Shown: positions 51,057 to 60,820 of the stretch, in pieces
Numbering within the stretch: position 1 is the stretch's first letter
Layout: every line of letters starts with the position of its first letter
Source of the DNA: a virus
Direction: 5' to 3' (one strand)
Virus record (IMG/VR): IMGVR_UViG_3300008448_000053
Span: 1-64,000 of that record
DNA: 64,000 nt
The notes under the pieces: generated by a model
Told to the model about the DNA's origin: nothing
What the model saw: the letters and a program-made list of their open reading frames with translations, nothing else
The model's database searches: none
Program-made: the position numbers and the translations under genes

Positions 51057-54000
51057 ATGGGATTACAAAAGATAAATTGGTCACAAATTGACTCCATAAC
51101 CGTACCTTCGGGGTACACGGTTCAAATAGGTAAAATTGATGGACCTATAGATGCAATATATTCTGAGAATATATATTTGTCAGGTACACCAATAAGTGAT
51201 TTGTATCTTAATAGTGGATCATTTAGTCAAGGTGTCTTAACACTAACTAGCAATAGTGGTAACACGATAACTGTTAGTGGTTTTGAATACGATTTTGATC
51301 GTTATACCACAGGATTTACATATAGTGACAATACTTTTACAATAGTCGACAGGTCGGGATACACATTAACCGCATCTTTTAACATACTAACAGGATTAAC
51401 AATTAATGGTGATTTAGATCTTAATGGTGATTTAAATATAACGGGTAACACCACATTAAATGGCGGGTTTATTGCAACGACAATAAGTGCGACTACTTAT
51501 CAAAATCTTCCAATAGACCCAAATATTTTTGTTACGGGAGTCACCTATGGAAATAATACACTTACAATTAATGATAATAACAATTCTTCGTTTGTTATTA
51601 CAATAAACGATTTAACAGGATTGACCATTAATGGTGATTTAAGTGTTAGTGGAGACACAAATCTCAATACTTTATTTTCTAATATAATATCGGCAACAAC
51701 GATAAGTGGTGGAACATTATATGGTGACGGATCTAACTTAACAAATATAGATAATATATATACTGTCGATGGTTATCTATTGTCAAATAGGATTGTTGAT
51801 TTAAGTGGAAATACGTTATCGTTAAGAAGAACTTCTAATATTAATGATAGATTTTTAAATGGATTAGACGAGTCGGGAAATATATTATTTGAAATAAGAT
51901 CATCTATAACTAATCCCGCGGAATTAGAATTTGCAAATTTATTTATCGGTAAAAATGCTGGTAGAATTTCAACATCTAACGTTAGAACTAACTTAGTTGT
52001 TGGTAACACCTCAATGACGGGAATCACTAGTGGTGTTAAAAATACAGTTTTTGGTAATAATTCTTTAACAAAACTCATTAGAGGTAGTTTTAATAGTATA
52101 ATTGGTGATACTGTTGCAATTAATTTTACTGGTGCAACAACAGGGACGTTTGGTGATGACAATGTTTTTATAGGAAATGGTTCAGCATTGAATCAACTTA
52201 CAGGTAGAAACAACGTATATATCGGAACCAACACAAGACAAAATGCGACTTCTGGAGATGGTAACACAATTGTCGGAAAAAATGCTGGTTTTAATAATAT
52301 AACTGGTAGTAATAATGTTTTTATTGGTCTTAATGCGGGTAGAAACGAAACGGGATCAAATTTACTTTACATTGAAAATACCACTTCATCAACACCATTG
52401 ATATATGGTGATTTCGCAAATGATTTGTTGAGATTTAATGGTAAAGTGGGCGTTAATGTTTTACCCGGCACATTTCAATTTGATGTTAATGGTACAAGTA
52501 GATTTTCAAATACTGTTCAATTAGATACGGTTAATTTAAGTACATCTGACACAAAAATATTAAGTTTAAGTACTGGTAACACCATTCAATATAGATCATT
52601 ATCGGATATTATATCTTCTGTGACAGGTGACACATATGTGACTGGATTCACATATAACAATTCAAATAAATTTACAATATTTGATAATTCAGGATCTACG
52701 TTTAGTGTACTTATTAATGAACTAACAGGATTAACTATTAACGGTGATTTAAGTGTTAGTGGAAACACTAATTTAAATTACTTAGAGGTAAATACAATAT
52801 CCGCAACAACTATAAGTGGTCAAACATTTTATGGTGACGGAAGAAATTTACAAGGTATCCCAAAATGGTATGCCGAAAGTGATGTTATACCTACAGTTTA
52901 TCCATACGAGAAACCATATGTCATTACTGGTAGTACTGGTCAAGGTTCATTTGCATTAGGACCTAATGCCCAGTCTTTAAGTTTTGACCAAATTTCGTTT
53001 GGTGATTTTGCGGGTAGAGAAACAACAGGTGCAAGTAGATCAACATTTATAGGGTATGGATCAGGTATTAGGGCTAATGATAGTGATCTAAGTAATTTTA
53101 TTGGACAAAGTGCCGGTTCAGATTCAAAAAATTCAAACAATTCAAATTTTATTGGTATTGGTGCGGGACAAAATTCAAAAAACGCAGGATTTTCAAATTT
53201 TATAGGGTATAATGCGGGATATAATATCAACGGTGAAACAATTGTTGGATTTGATAGACAAATCAGAGGTTTTGATTCAAATTTTATAGGTAATTTAGCG
53301 GGTAGTGGTGCATTGTATGCGTCAGGTTCAACTTTTATAGGTACTAACGCGGGTTCAAATGCTAATTACGCTAGATTTTCAAATTTTATTGGTTATTTGG
53401 CAGGTAAAGATTCAACCAACGCATCGTATTCAACATTAATAGGTTTTAATGTAGGAACACCTAGATTTGGGTTTAGTAAAATAGGAAAAAATAATATCAT
53501 TATTGGTAATTCTATCACATTACCAAATGGAACCACGGATTCTATTAATATTGGTGGTGTATTATTTGGTATCAATACTAATTTTGATACTTCTGGTGGA
53601 AGTCCTAGTGATTCACCTACAACAACAGGAAAAATAGGTATAGGTGTCGTAACACCTTTAAACAGATTACATGTTGAAGATACAATCGATCCTGTTAGAT
53701 TCGTTGGATTACAAAGTGGAACAACGGAAACCAGAATATTAACATCCGACAATAATGGTATTATAAAATATAAAAATTTAAGTGATATAACAATATCAGG
53801 AAACTACTTACCATTAAGTGGTGGAACGGTTACTGACGACGTATTATTCCAAAGTGGAATCACCGCAACAACTATAAGTGGTCAAACATTTTATGGTGTC
53901 GGTTCTAATAAACAAGTAATATACAATAATAATGGTATATTATCGGGCAGTACAGGATTCACATATGACGGTACCAATGTTGGTATTGGTACGGAATCCC

Positions 54001-55265
54001 CAACAAATTTATTACATATTACAGGTTCTACCGATCCTGTTAGAATTCAAGGTCTACAATTATCAAATGACAACAATATAGTTACGGTAGACTCTAACGG
54101 TGTTCTACATTATTCACCATATAGTGGGTTAACAAATGATAAATGGATTTCTGGTGGTAGTTTTGATAATAGATATAATATACTTTATTTAGGGTATAAT
54201 ACTGGAGGTGGATTTAGAATTTATTTAGATATAACAGGTAACACTGGAAACACATTAGTAAACGCATCGAGATATTTTATTTCGGGATCAACACCAACGG
54301 GTTATGTTTTAGTTAATGGTGATAGATGGTATAACACAAACAATGGTATTGAATATGTGTGGATAAATGACGGAAATTCATCACAATGGGTACAACCGGC
54401 AACAATAGGAGGTGGTGGAGGTGGTACTACCACAATCGGTGATTATTTAGTTTTAAGTGGTTTAACTGCAAATACAATTAATGTAAATCAAATAGGTATA
54501 TCCGGAGATTGTGTTAATGATTTATATGTTTCAAATATACATTCTTGTTCACCATTAAATATTAATCCCTTAAACGAGGGTGACATAAATTTTGGATCAT
54601 CAACATCAGGTATTAGTATACAACTATCAGAAGGTAAAGGTGGTATTGGTATTGGAACAAGATCACCAACAAATAAATTACATATTGTTGGTTCAGAAAA
54701 TCCAGTAAGAATTGAGGGGTTACAAAGTGGTGATACAAACAATAAAGTTGTTACAATAAACAATGATGGTGTTCTCGCTTCTAGTACACTACCTCAATTC
54801 GCATCAACACTTCCAGTTAGTTTTAAATTAGGTTTTAACGGTATACCTAATTATGAAGTTTTTGGTGGAACTGGAGTACAAAATTTTGGACTACTTGATA
54901 GGGGTATGTTCGTTGCTTTTGATTTAGAAACTGCATTAAAATTACCACATACCACAACGGCAACAGATTATGTTTATTCATTTAGAGTAACAACACATGA
55001 ACAATTTGGTGGTGTTCAAAATAATGTCGGTGTTAGAACGGTACTTGCAAGTACTGCCGGTGAGTTTCCATATAATACAATTGCACCAGCGACGTACTTA
55101 TCACAAACAAGTACAAATTATGCACTTCAATATTCTGATGTTGTTGTTAATGTACCTAAAAATTATTTGGGTCAACCCGTTTATTATATAAAATTTGAAA
55201 TAATAATGGAAAGATTTGCCGGAGGTTCAACAAGTGTAATCGGAGCAAATTTAAGATTTAATTAA
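51057..55265 (+). CDS. Large tail fibre protein (1402 aa) with YadA-like head repeats
   Basis: An intact 1402-residue fibre. The N-terminus (INWSQIDSITVPSGYTVQIG) is a probable attachment domain. Two copies of a module with LTGLTINGDLSVSG...N and SATTISG..(L/F)YGDG follow (about 170-230 and 545-605). Two blocks have YadA/collagen-head-like repeats such as NVYIGTNTRQNATSGDGNTI and SNFIGYNAGYN, at about 290-450 and 620-810. The C-terminal 150 residues form a distinct beta domain. Such proteins trimerise into long fibres that contact the host surface. It shares DNA with the fibre gene at 55548. Confidence 0.82.
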   Translation: MGLQKINWSQIDSITVPSGYTVQIGKIDGPIDAIYSENIYLSGTPISDLYLNSGSFSQGVLTLTSNSGNTITVSGFEYDFDRYTTGFTYSDNTFTIVDRSGYTLTASFNILTGLTINGDLDLNGDLNITGNTTLNGGFIATTISATTYQNLPIDPNIFVTGVTYGNNTLTINDNNNSSFVITINDLTGLTINGDLSVSGDTNLNTLFSNIISATTISGGTLYGDGSNLTNIDNIYTVDGYLLSNRIVDLSGNTLSLRRTSNINDRFLNGLDESGNILFEIRSSITNPAELEFANLFIGKNAGRISTSNVRTNLVVGNTSMTGITSGVKNTVFGNNSLTKLIRGSFNSIIGDTVAINFTGATTGTFGDDNVFIGNGSALNQLTGRNNVYIGTNTRQNATSGDGNTIVGKNAGFNNITGSNNVFIGLNAGRNETGSNLLYIENTTSSTPLIYGDFANDLLRFNGKVGVNVLPGTFQFDVNGTSRFSNTVQLDTVNLSTSDTKILSLSTGNTIQYRSLSDIISSVTGDTYVTGFTYNNSNKFTIFDNSGSTFSVLINELTGLTINGDLSVSGNTNLNYLEVNTISATTISGQTFYGDGRNLQGIPKWYAESDVIPTVYPYEKPYVITGSTGQGSFALGPNAQSLSFDQISFGDFAGRETTGASRSTFIGYGSGIRANDSDLSNFIGQSAGSDSKNSNNSNFIGIGAGQNSKNAGFSNFIGYNAGYNINGETIVGFDRQIRGFDSNFIGNLAGSGALYASGSTFIGTNAGSNANYARFSNFIGYLAGKDSTNASYSTLIGFNVGTPRFGFSKIGKNNIIIGNSITLPNGTTDSINIGGVLFGINTNFDTSGGSPSDSPTTTGKIGIGVVTPLNRLHVEDTIDPVRFVGLQSGTTETRILTSDNNGIIKYKNLSDITISGNYLPLSGGTVTDDVLFQSGITATTISGQTFYGVGSNKQVIYNNNGILSGSTGFTYDGTNVGIGTESPTNLLHITGSTDPVRIQGLQLSNDNNIVTVDSNGVLHYSPYSGLTNDKWISGGSFDNRYNILYLGYNTGGGFRIYLDITGNTGNTLVNASRYFISGSTPTGYVLVNGDRWYNTNNGIEYVWINDGNSSQWVQPATIGGGGGGTTTIGDYLVLSGLTANTINVNQIGISGDCVNDLYVSNIHSCSPLNINPLNEGDINFGSSTSGISIQLSEGKGGIGIGTRSPTNKLHIVGSENPVRIEGLQSGDTNNKVVTINNDGVLASSTLPQFASTLPVSFKLGFNGIPNYEVFGGTGVQNFGLLDRGMFVAFDLETALKLPHTTTATDYVYSFRVTTHEQFGGVQNNVGVRTVLASTAGEFPYNTIAPATYLSQTSTNYALQYSDVVVNVPKNYLGQPVYYIKFEIIMERFAGGSTSVIGANLRFN

Positions 55266-55273
55266 TATAAATT

Positions 55274-55513
55274 ATGACTGAAGAATTGGCAATTAAATAT
55301 GGTAAATTAGTTCAATTTGGGGTTGACTATATGATTGGTTTCAATTCCTTCGCCGATTTATTTGTAATCAAATACAATGAATTTAAAGCGGAGATCATGG
55401 AATTTGGTTATAGTGATGATAGAAGAAAATGGGTGACCCAAAATAAAAATGAAATTATTCAATTGTACGATGATTTAAATTCATCTGGGTTGATACCAAC
55501 AGAACCAATTTAA
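55274..55513 (+). CDS. Small unknown protein between fibre genes (79 aa)
   Basis: A 79-residue soluble protein (MTEELAIKYGKLVQFGVDYM, then GYSDDRRKWVTQNKNEIIQL), placed eight bases after the large fibre gene. Small helical proteins after fibre genes are often fibre-assembly chaperones; that role is inferred from position only. No family was recognised. Confidence 0.66.
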   Translation: MTEELAIKYGKLVQFGVDYMIGFNSFADLFVIKYNEFKAEIMEFGYSDDRRKWVTQNKNEIIQLYDDLNSSGLIPTEPI

Positions 55514-55535
55514 TAAAGATAAATGAATAAAAAAA

Positions 55536-55543
55536 TATTTATA
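55536..55543 (+). promoter_or_regulatory. Late-type TATTTATA box before the 724-aa fibre gene
   Basis: AAAAATATTTATAATAA runs to the ATG at 55548; the octamer ends four bases before it. Confidence 0.5.
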
Positions 55544-55547
55544 ATAA

Positions 55548-57722
55548 ATGGCAATTAATTTTCCAAATTCACCGGTTATCGGAGATTTATATACTTTCGC
55601 TAGTACAACATGGCAGTGGTCAGGTGAGTATTGGGGTGTATGGACAGGAACAACAGCGGTTATTACAGATTATTTACCATTAAGTGGTGGAACAGTTACT
55701 GGTGATGTATTATTTCAAAGTGGTGTTACCGCAACTACCATTAGTGGGAACACGATATATGGTGATGGATCTAATTTAACTAATGTAGATAATCTTTATA
55801 ATATTGATGGAACATTACAATCAAACAGAACGGTATCAACCACAAGTGGGTACACATTAACAATTAATCCACAAACAACTTTTTCACCTTCAATTACATC
55901 GGTAACAGTAACCACCGCAACAACAATAGGTACAATATTTAATCCATCATTGACGGCATCAATATCTGGAAATACTTTAATTGGTCTCGATATATCACCA
56001 ACGTATACAAATTCACCACATTCCAATGTTACAAATATAGATTTAAGAACAAGAAATGCGGGTGTTGTTATTGGTTCTAGTTATGGATATGGTTTTTTGT
56101 ATGGAAATTCAAATGACGGTATTGTAGAAATTTCTGATGAAGGTTCTTTTATAACAAGAATGACATTTAGACCATCGGGAAATTCCGGTGGTTATAATGG
56201 TAATTGGTGGAGTCGTATCGAACAGAACGGAAATAATTTTAGAGTCTACTCAGGTAACTATCCAACAGGACAATTAAGTGGTCAATGGTTAGTCGGGGGG
56301 CCTGTAGATAATAGTACAACATTTGGTGCACTTTTTAATAATAATGGAAATATAATTGTCGGATCGACAACTGATTCTGGTGTTAAATTAGATAGTTACG
56401 GTGTAACAAGAATTCAAAATAATTTTGGTGTTGGAACTTTTTCCACACCATCACAACCAATTTTAACTGATTCAACAACGGGTGGTGCGATTACAGGTGA
56501 AACAACAGGTACAACATACACATATCGCATTGTTGGTGTTGATAATCTTGGTTATACCACACCAGCTGGTACAATAAGTTCTGTTTCACTTTCTGGATTA
56601 ACTAATTCTGTTAGTCTTACATGGACGGCAATCGCCGGTATATCCTCGTATAGAGTATATAGATCAAATCCTTGGAATAGTACAAATAGGTTTTATAACA
56701 CAAGTACAAATTCATTTACCGATACGGGTTCATCTGCCGCTTGTGATGGATCTGGTTGTAATCCACCAACACAAAATCGAACATTAAAAACAAATATAAG
56801 TTCAAGTGGTAATTTATTTGTTAACTCTAATGGTACTTTTACTGGTAACGTATTAATTGGTGGTGTATCATCTGGCTTTGAAATAAACACAACATCATCC
56901 ACAGTACCAATTGCAAATGTTGGTATATATAGAAAACCAGGAAATGGAAATTCAACATATTTTATTGAAGATGAACAAGGCGGTGCAAAAGACAAATGGA
57001 CTTTTGTTAGAAGAGGTGGATATGGATTAGTGAGAGACTATTATCAGGGTAATTCATCTATTGTAAACATAAATTTAGGTTGGACAAATCCTAACACTAA
57101 TGGATGGGACGCAAATACTTTATTAATAGACCCAGTAATTAATAAAACCAATGCGTTTTCTACAACAATAAGAGGTATATATTATAACCCAATATTGTCG
57201 GGTATGACGGGCGTAACACACATCGCATATCAAAACACAACGGGTGATAACATATTAAATAGTTTGTCTGGAAATACTTTAATTGGTACAACAGTTGATA
57301 GTGGACATAAGTTATCAATATCGGCAACAACAAACCCAATTAGAATACAAGGACTCCAAATAAGTTCGGGGGACACAAGAATATTAACTTCAGATTCTAA
57401 CGGTGTAATTGGATATAGAAATTTATCATCAGCATTAGCTTATAGTACAACAGGTATAACCGTATCATCACAAACATTAACAACGTCATTCAATTATTAT
57501 GGTGTTAATTATAATGGAGATGTTGATTTAACATTACCAAATCCGAGTGGTTATGATGGTTATAATTTTACAATTAAAGATGAAGGAGGATATGCGGCAA
57601 CACATAGAATAAGATTAATTCCATCTTCAGGATTAATTGATGGGAATAATTATGTTGATATTAATTTAAGATATGTCGCCCTTCATTTAATGGCAAGAGA
57701 TAATAATTGGTGGATAATATAA
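55548..57722 (+). CDS. Tail fibre protein (724 aa)
   Basis: A 724-residue fibre. The N-terminal domain (FPNSPVIGDLYTFASTTWQW) has the layout of phage fibre starts that bind the baseplate. It continues with YLPLSGGTVTGDVLFQSGVT and SATTISG-type sequence also found near residue 915 of the 1402-aa fibre. A fibronectin-like stretch (about 300-400, YRIVGVDNLGYTTPAGTIS) lies in the middle. The end (YNFTIKDEGGYAATHRIRLI, then HLMARDNNWWII) resembles a fibre tip. It probably recombines with its neighbour. Confidence 0.8.
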   Translation: MAINFPNSPVIGDLYTFASTTWQWSGEYWGVWTGTTAVITDYLPLSGGTVTGDVLFQSGVTATTISGNTIYGDGSNLTNVDNLYNIDGTLQSNRTVSTTSGYTLTINPQTTFSPSITSVTVTTATTIGTIFNPSLTASISGNTLIGLDISPTYTNSPHSNVTNIDLRTRNAGVVIGSSYGYGFLYGNSNDGIVEISDEGSFITRMTFRPSGNSGGYNGNWWSRIEQNGNNFRVYSGNYPTGQLSGQWLVGGPVDNSTTFGALFNNNGNIIVGSTTDSGVKLDSYGVTRIQNNFGVGTFSTPSQPILTDSTTGGAITGETTGTTYTYRIVGVDNLGYTTPAGTISSVSLSGLTNSVSLTWTAIAGISSYRVYRSNPWNSTNRFYNTSTNSFTDTGSSAACDGSGCNPPTQNRTLKTNISSSGNLFVNSNGTFTGNVLIGGVSSGFEINTTSSTVPIANVGIYRKPGNGNSTYFIEDEQGGAKDKWTFVRRGGYGLVRDYYQGNSSIVNINLGWTNPNTNGWDANTLLIDPVINKTNAFSTTIRGIYYNPILSGMTGVTHIAYQNTTGDNILNSLSGNTLIGTTVDSGHKLSISATTNPIRIQGLQISSGDTRILTSDSNGVIGYRNLSSALAYSTTGITVSSQTLTTSFNYYGVNYNGDVDLTLPNPSGYDGYNFTIKDEGGYAATHRIRLIPSSGLIDGNNYVDINLRYVALHLMARDNNWWII

Positions 57723-57734
57723 AAAATATAATAT

Positions 57735-58970
57735 ATGTCATATATAATTAACAATGAAATAAAATATTCAAACTCTCCAAACATAGATTCGTTTGGTAGA
57801 TTAAGAGTTAGTGAACCATTTACATTATTTGATTCAAGCCATAGGTATGATGATAATGGATTATGGTCTACTGCCACTGCTACAGGTGGTACTGCTACAT
57901 TTGATGCTAACCAAGGACTAATTAACTTAGATGTAACAGCGGATTCAGGTTCTTCTGTTACAAGAGAAACTATAAAGGTATTTTCATATCAACCTGGTAA
58001 AAGTCTTCTTGTACTATCTACATTTGTAATGAGTGCTGCTAAAACAGGTCTTAGACAAAGAGTGGGTTATTATGGAGCAGAAAATGGATATTATTTAGAA
58101 CAGAGTGGTAGTACAGTAAGTTTTGTTGAAAGAAGTTCTGTCTCAGGAGCATTAGTAGATACACCTGTTGCTCAGGCAAGTTGGAATGTTGACCCTATGA
58201 ATGGCTCAGGGCCAAGTGGAATAATACTTGATTTTACAAAAGCCCAAATTTTATTTATGGATTTGGAGTGGTTGGGTGTGGGTACAGTTAGAATAGGATT
58301 TGTAATAGATGGTAACTTTCATGTTTGTCATAAGTTTCAGCATGCTAATTTAATTACATCTACATATATTACAACAGCTTCACTACCATTAAGATATGAA
58401 ATAACAAATACAACTGCTACAAGTGGAGCAAGTACATTAAAGCAAATATGTTCTACAGTGTTATCTGAAGGAGGATATCAACTTAATGGGTTACAACAAG
58501 CTGTTGGTATTCCTGTAACAACTCCAACAACATTAGCAGTTGCAGGAACGTTTTATCCTGTACTAAGTATACGTCTTAAAACATCTCCTAATCGTTTAGA
58601 TGCTATAGTGATATCTACCGCAATTTCTATAATGGCAACTATTTCAGGAGATTATAATTGGCAGGTAATATCATCTGGAACTACAACAGGTGGTACTTGG
58701 GTTGATGCTCCTAATAACTCTTCTGTTCAATATAACATAGACGGAACTTCATTTACAGGAGGAAGAATACTTGCAAGTGGGTTTTTTAGTGTGTCAAACC
58801 AAGGTTCAACTCAAGTTGATATTCTTAAAGAAGCACTCTTTAAAACACAACTTGAAAGAAATGGATTAACAGGAACTCCATTTGAACTTACTATTGTAGT
58901 AGCTTCTAATGTAGGAGGTGGAGGAGGAGCTATTCTTGCATCAATGGATTGGGAAGAAATAAGTAGATAA
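57735..58970 (+). CDS. Phage structural protein, probably acquired separately (411 aa)
   Basis: A 411-residue beta-rich protein (SFGRLRVSEPFTLFDSSHRY, then VGYYGAENGYYLEQSGSTV). I recognise this layout from virion proteins of marine and other environmental phages, but have no name for it. Codon choice differs from its neighbours: Leu is often CTT/CTA, and Ala GCT and Ser TCT are frequent, where neighbours favour TTA, GCA and TCA. It lies immediately after the 724-aa fibre and is followed by a short decayed coding remnant. It may be an accessory tail tip or decoration protein. Confidence 0.76.
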   Translation: MSYIINNEIKYSNSPNIDSFGRLRVSEPFTLFDSSHRYDDNGLWSTATATGGTATFDANQGLINLDVTADSGSSVTRETIKVFSYQPGKSLLVLSTFVMSAAKTGLRQRVGYYGAENGYYLEQSGSTVSFVERSSVSGALVDTPVAQASWNVDPMNGSGPSGIILDFTKAQILFMDLEWLGVGTVRIGFVIDGNFHVCHKFQHANLITSTYITTASLPLRYEITNTTATSGASTLKQICSTVLSEGGYQLNGLQQAVGIPVTTPTTLAVAGTFYPVLSIRLKTSPNRLDAIVISTAISIMATISGDYNWQVISSGTTTGGTWVDAPNNSSVQYNIDGTSFTGGRILASGFFSVSNQGSTQVDILKEALFKTQLERNGLTGTPFELTIVVASNVGGGGGAILASMDWEEISR

Positions 58971-58971
58971 T

Positions 58972-59028
58972 TATGGTGGAAGTAACCAAACATTAAGAAG
59001 TGAAATTAATTTAAGTTACTTTTTATAA
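58972..59028 (+). pseudogene. Short coding remnant after the 411-aa gene
   Basis: In the +1 frame relative to the upstream gene, the segment reads YGGSNQTLRSEINLSYFL and then stops. It uses the codons typical of the rest of the phage (AGT, TTA, AGA, ACA) and has no start codon. It could be the leftover C-terminus of a replaced fibre gene. Confidence 0.3.
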
Positions 59029-59045
59029 AATTACAATAAACTAAA

Positions 59046-59053
59046 TATTTATA
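59046..59053 (+). promoter_or_regulatory. Late-type TATTTATA box before the 127-aa gene
   Basis: AAATATTTATAAATAAAATA precedes the ATG at 59065, with the octamer ending 11 bases before it. The extended sequence is nearly the same as at 61064. Confidence 0.55.
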
Positions 59054-59064
59054 AATAAAATACA

Positions 59065-59448
59065 ATGATACAAATAGAATTAAAAGCAAAACATTTTTAC
59101 TTAATTGCTGAAATATTATTCGGATTTGCAGCATATAGTTCGTTTTCAACATTACACAAAATAAAAGATGGTTGTATTGGTGTTGGTGATGACGATTTAG
59201 TAACTATTGAGTCCGATGTTAATACTGTAACAACCGTTTTTAACATTTTGTCTCAAAAACCTGAAGGTAGTTATAATGAAATAAATACAGAAATGTTAAC
59301 TTTATTACAATCACAAATAGTGACAGGTGTGAGTAATAATGATCCTAATTGGATTCAACTTTCAGAGAATGTTACCGAGATAAGAAATAATAATTTTGCG
59401 TTGATAACTAATTCAATTCAAAGTGGTAAGTCGAGGTTATATAACTAA
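59065..59448 (+). CDS. Unknown protein (127 aa)
   Basis: A 127-residue protein, helical at the start (KHFYLIAEILFGFAAYSSFS) and Asn/Thr-rich later. No membrane segment is certain. It begins an operon with its own box, and its end overlaps the DUF1353-like gene by 26 bases. Function unknown. Confidence 0.68.
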   Translation: MIQIELKAKHFYLIAEILFGFAAYSSFSTLHKIKDGCIGVGDDDLVTIESDVNTVTTVFNILSQKPEGSYNEINTEMLTLLQSQIVTGVSNNDPNWIQLSENVTEIRNNNFALITNSIQSGKSRLYN

Positions 59449-59842
59449 AGATAATGTAGTCGAAAAACTACTAACCGACGAATTAATTATCCAATCCTAC
59501 GTATATTCCGATAATAGTTCCAAATATTGGAAAATAGCACAACCAATTACGGTAGTATTAAGTAGTGGTAAAATCATAAACATCCCCAAAGGATTTTATT
59601 ATGATATGTCCACAGTACCTAAATGGTTGTGGTCAATTGTGAGACCATATAATGACGGTCTATTTGGTTATTTAGTACACGACGTTTTATATGTTAATAG
59701 AAATCACAACATGACAAGAAAGGAATGTGATAAAGAAATGTTGTTTTGGACAAATATCACCAATTCAAACAAGTTTGATAATAAATTAAGATATTATGTT
59801 GTTAGGTTGTTAGGTTGGTTGTGGTGGTATAAAATCATATAA
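59423..59842 (+). CDS. DUF1353-like phage protein
   Basis: A 139-residue protein with YYDMSTVPKWLWSIVRP and GYLVHDVLYVNRNHN, then TRKECDKEMLFW. This is the (F)xxDxaSvPxxlW...HDxLY...(t/r)xxaDxxf pattern of DUF1353, common in tailed phages and sometimes linked to tail or lysis regions. The conserved His-Asp suggests metal or catalytic function, but none is established. The only upstream start in frame is the GTG at 59423, overlapping the previous gene. Confidence 0.76.
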   Translation: MVSRGYITKDNVVEKLLTDELIIQSYVYSDNSSKYWKIAQPITVVLSSGKIINIPKGFYYDMSTVPKWLWSIVRPYNDGLFGYLVHDVLYVNRNHNMTRKECDKEMLFWTNITNSNKFDNKLRYYVVRLLGWLWWYKII

Positions 59843-59860
59843 AATTTAATTTTCATATGA

Positions 59861-59868
59861 TATTTATA
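59861..59868 (+). promoter_or_regulatory. Late-type TATTTATA box before the metalloprotease gene
   Basis: GATATTTATAGTAAAC lies upstream of the ATG at 59883, with the octamer ending 14 bases before it. Confidence 0.55.
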
Positions 59869-59882
59869 GTAAACAATATCCT

Positions 59883-60809
59883 ATGAAAAATACCTATCTT
59901 TTTTTTATTCTATTTTTGTTTTTTTCTTGTCAAAAAATAACAAACAATTTTACATTAAAAAATAAACCAGAATCATGTGACTTTCTAAACGGTAATTACA
60001 ATACCGTTGCTAGAATGTCTCCACAAGAACAACAGATTGCACTTAGAACAAGAGTAAGGGACACAGACAAAGATGGTATACCTAATACACAGGATAACTG
60101 TTCTGTCACATTTAACCCCGATCAATTAGATAGTGATAAAGATGGTATAGGAGACGCTTGTGATGCAACACCATTTCCACCTATTGTTGGTACAGGAAAC
60201 TGGGTTATATTTTTAGATTTTGATGGGGAATATGTAAATAGTCCTTATTGGATAGGGCAAAACGGAGGTTTACCATTTTATGCTACACCATCAGGACTTA
60301 GTTCAACAGAAATAAAAAACATTGTAGATTCTATAACCACTGACTTTGCTCAATTTAAAAACATCAATGTCACTACAGACTCTAGTGTTTATAATAATGC
60401 TTCTATTGTTCGTAGACAGAGATTGATAATTACAGAAAACTATGAATGGTATTGTGGACCAACAGCTTGTGCAGGAGGTGTCGCTTTTATAGAATCAATA
60501 AAATGGGGTGAAGAGGTAGTTGCTTTTGTATTTAGTAAAGCATTAGGATATAGACAAAAATCTATTTGGGAAGCTTCATCTCATGAGGTAGGACACACTT
60601 TTGGATTGTACCACCAAGCAAATTATGATGCTAATTGTAATTTTCTTGCAGAATATTTCGCAGGTTTTGGAAATTCTACAACAGGTAGAGCACCTATCAT
60701 GGGTAATTCTTATTCAAGACCTGGATATTGGTGGATAGGACCTAATTCATTTGGATGTACTAGTATTCAAAACGATAGTCTAATAATAAGAAACTTAGTA
60801 GGATATTAA
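59883..60809 (+). CDS. Secreted lipoprotein: TSP3-like calcium repeats plus metzincin-type protease
   Basis: A 308-residue protein. The N-terminus (MKNTYLFFILFLFFSC) is a signal peptide with a lipobox-like FFSC (Cys16). Residues 60-96 (RDTDKDGIPNTQDNCSVTFN, then DSDKDGIGDACD) are two thrombospondin type 3-like calcium repeats, common in Bacteroidota surface proteins. The catalytic domain carries the zinc motif HEVGHTFGLYH (starting at about residue 234) and a downstream IMG that could be the Met-turn of metzincins. It is thus probably an exported zinc endopeptidase. It could be cell-surface cargo for the infected host or a virion-tip enzyme. It resembles a moron gene; its codon use is nearer to that of the 411-aa gene. 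Confidence 0.84.
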   Translation: MKNTYLFFILFLFFSCQKITNNFTLKNKPESCDFLNGNYNTVARMSPQEQQIALRTRVRDTDKDGIPNTQDNCSVTFNPDQLDSDKDGIGDACDATPFPPIVGTGNWVIFLDFDGEYVNSPYWIGQNGGLPFYATPSGLSSTEIKNIVDSITTDFAQFKNINVTTDSSVYNNASIVRRQRLIITENYEWYCGPTACAGGVAFIESIKWGEEVVAFVFSKALGYRQKSIWEASSHEVGHTFGLYHQANYDANCNFLAEYFAGFGNSTTGRAPIMGNSYSRPGYWWIGPNSFGCTSIQNDSLIIRNLVGY

Positions 60810-60820
60810 AAAAACAAAAT

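Noticed and set aside
58985-59024. AAGTAAC/GTTACTT inverted repeat as a terminator after the 411-aa gene
   Set aside because: Seven-bp stem with a loop of about 25 bases; too weak, and the segment is open in another frame as a coding remnant.
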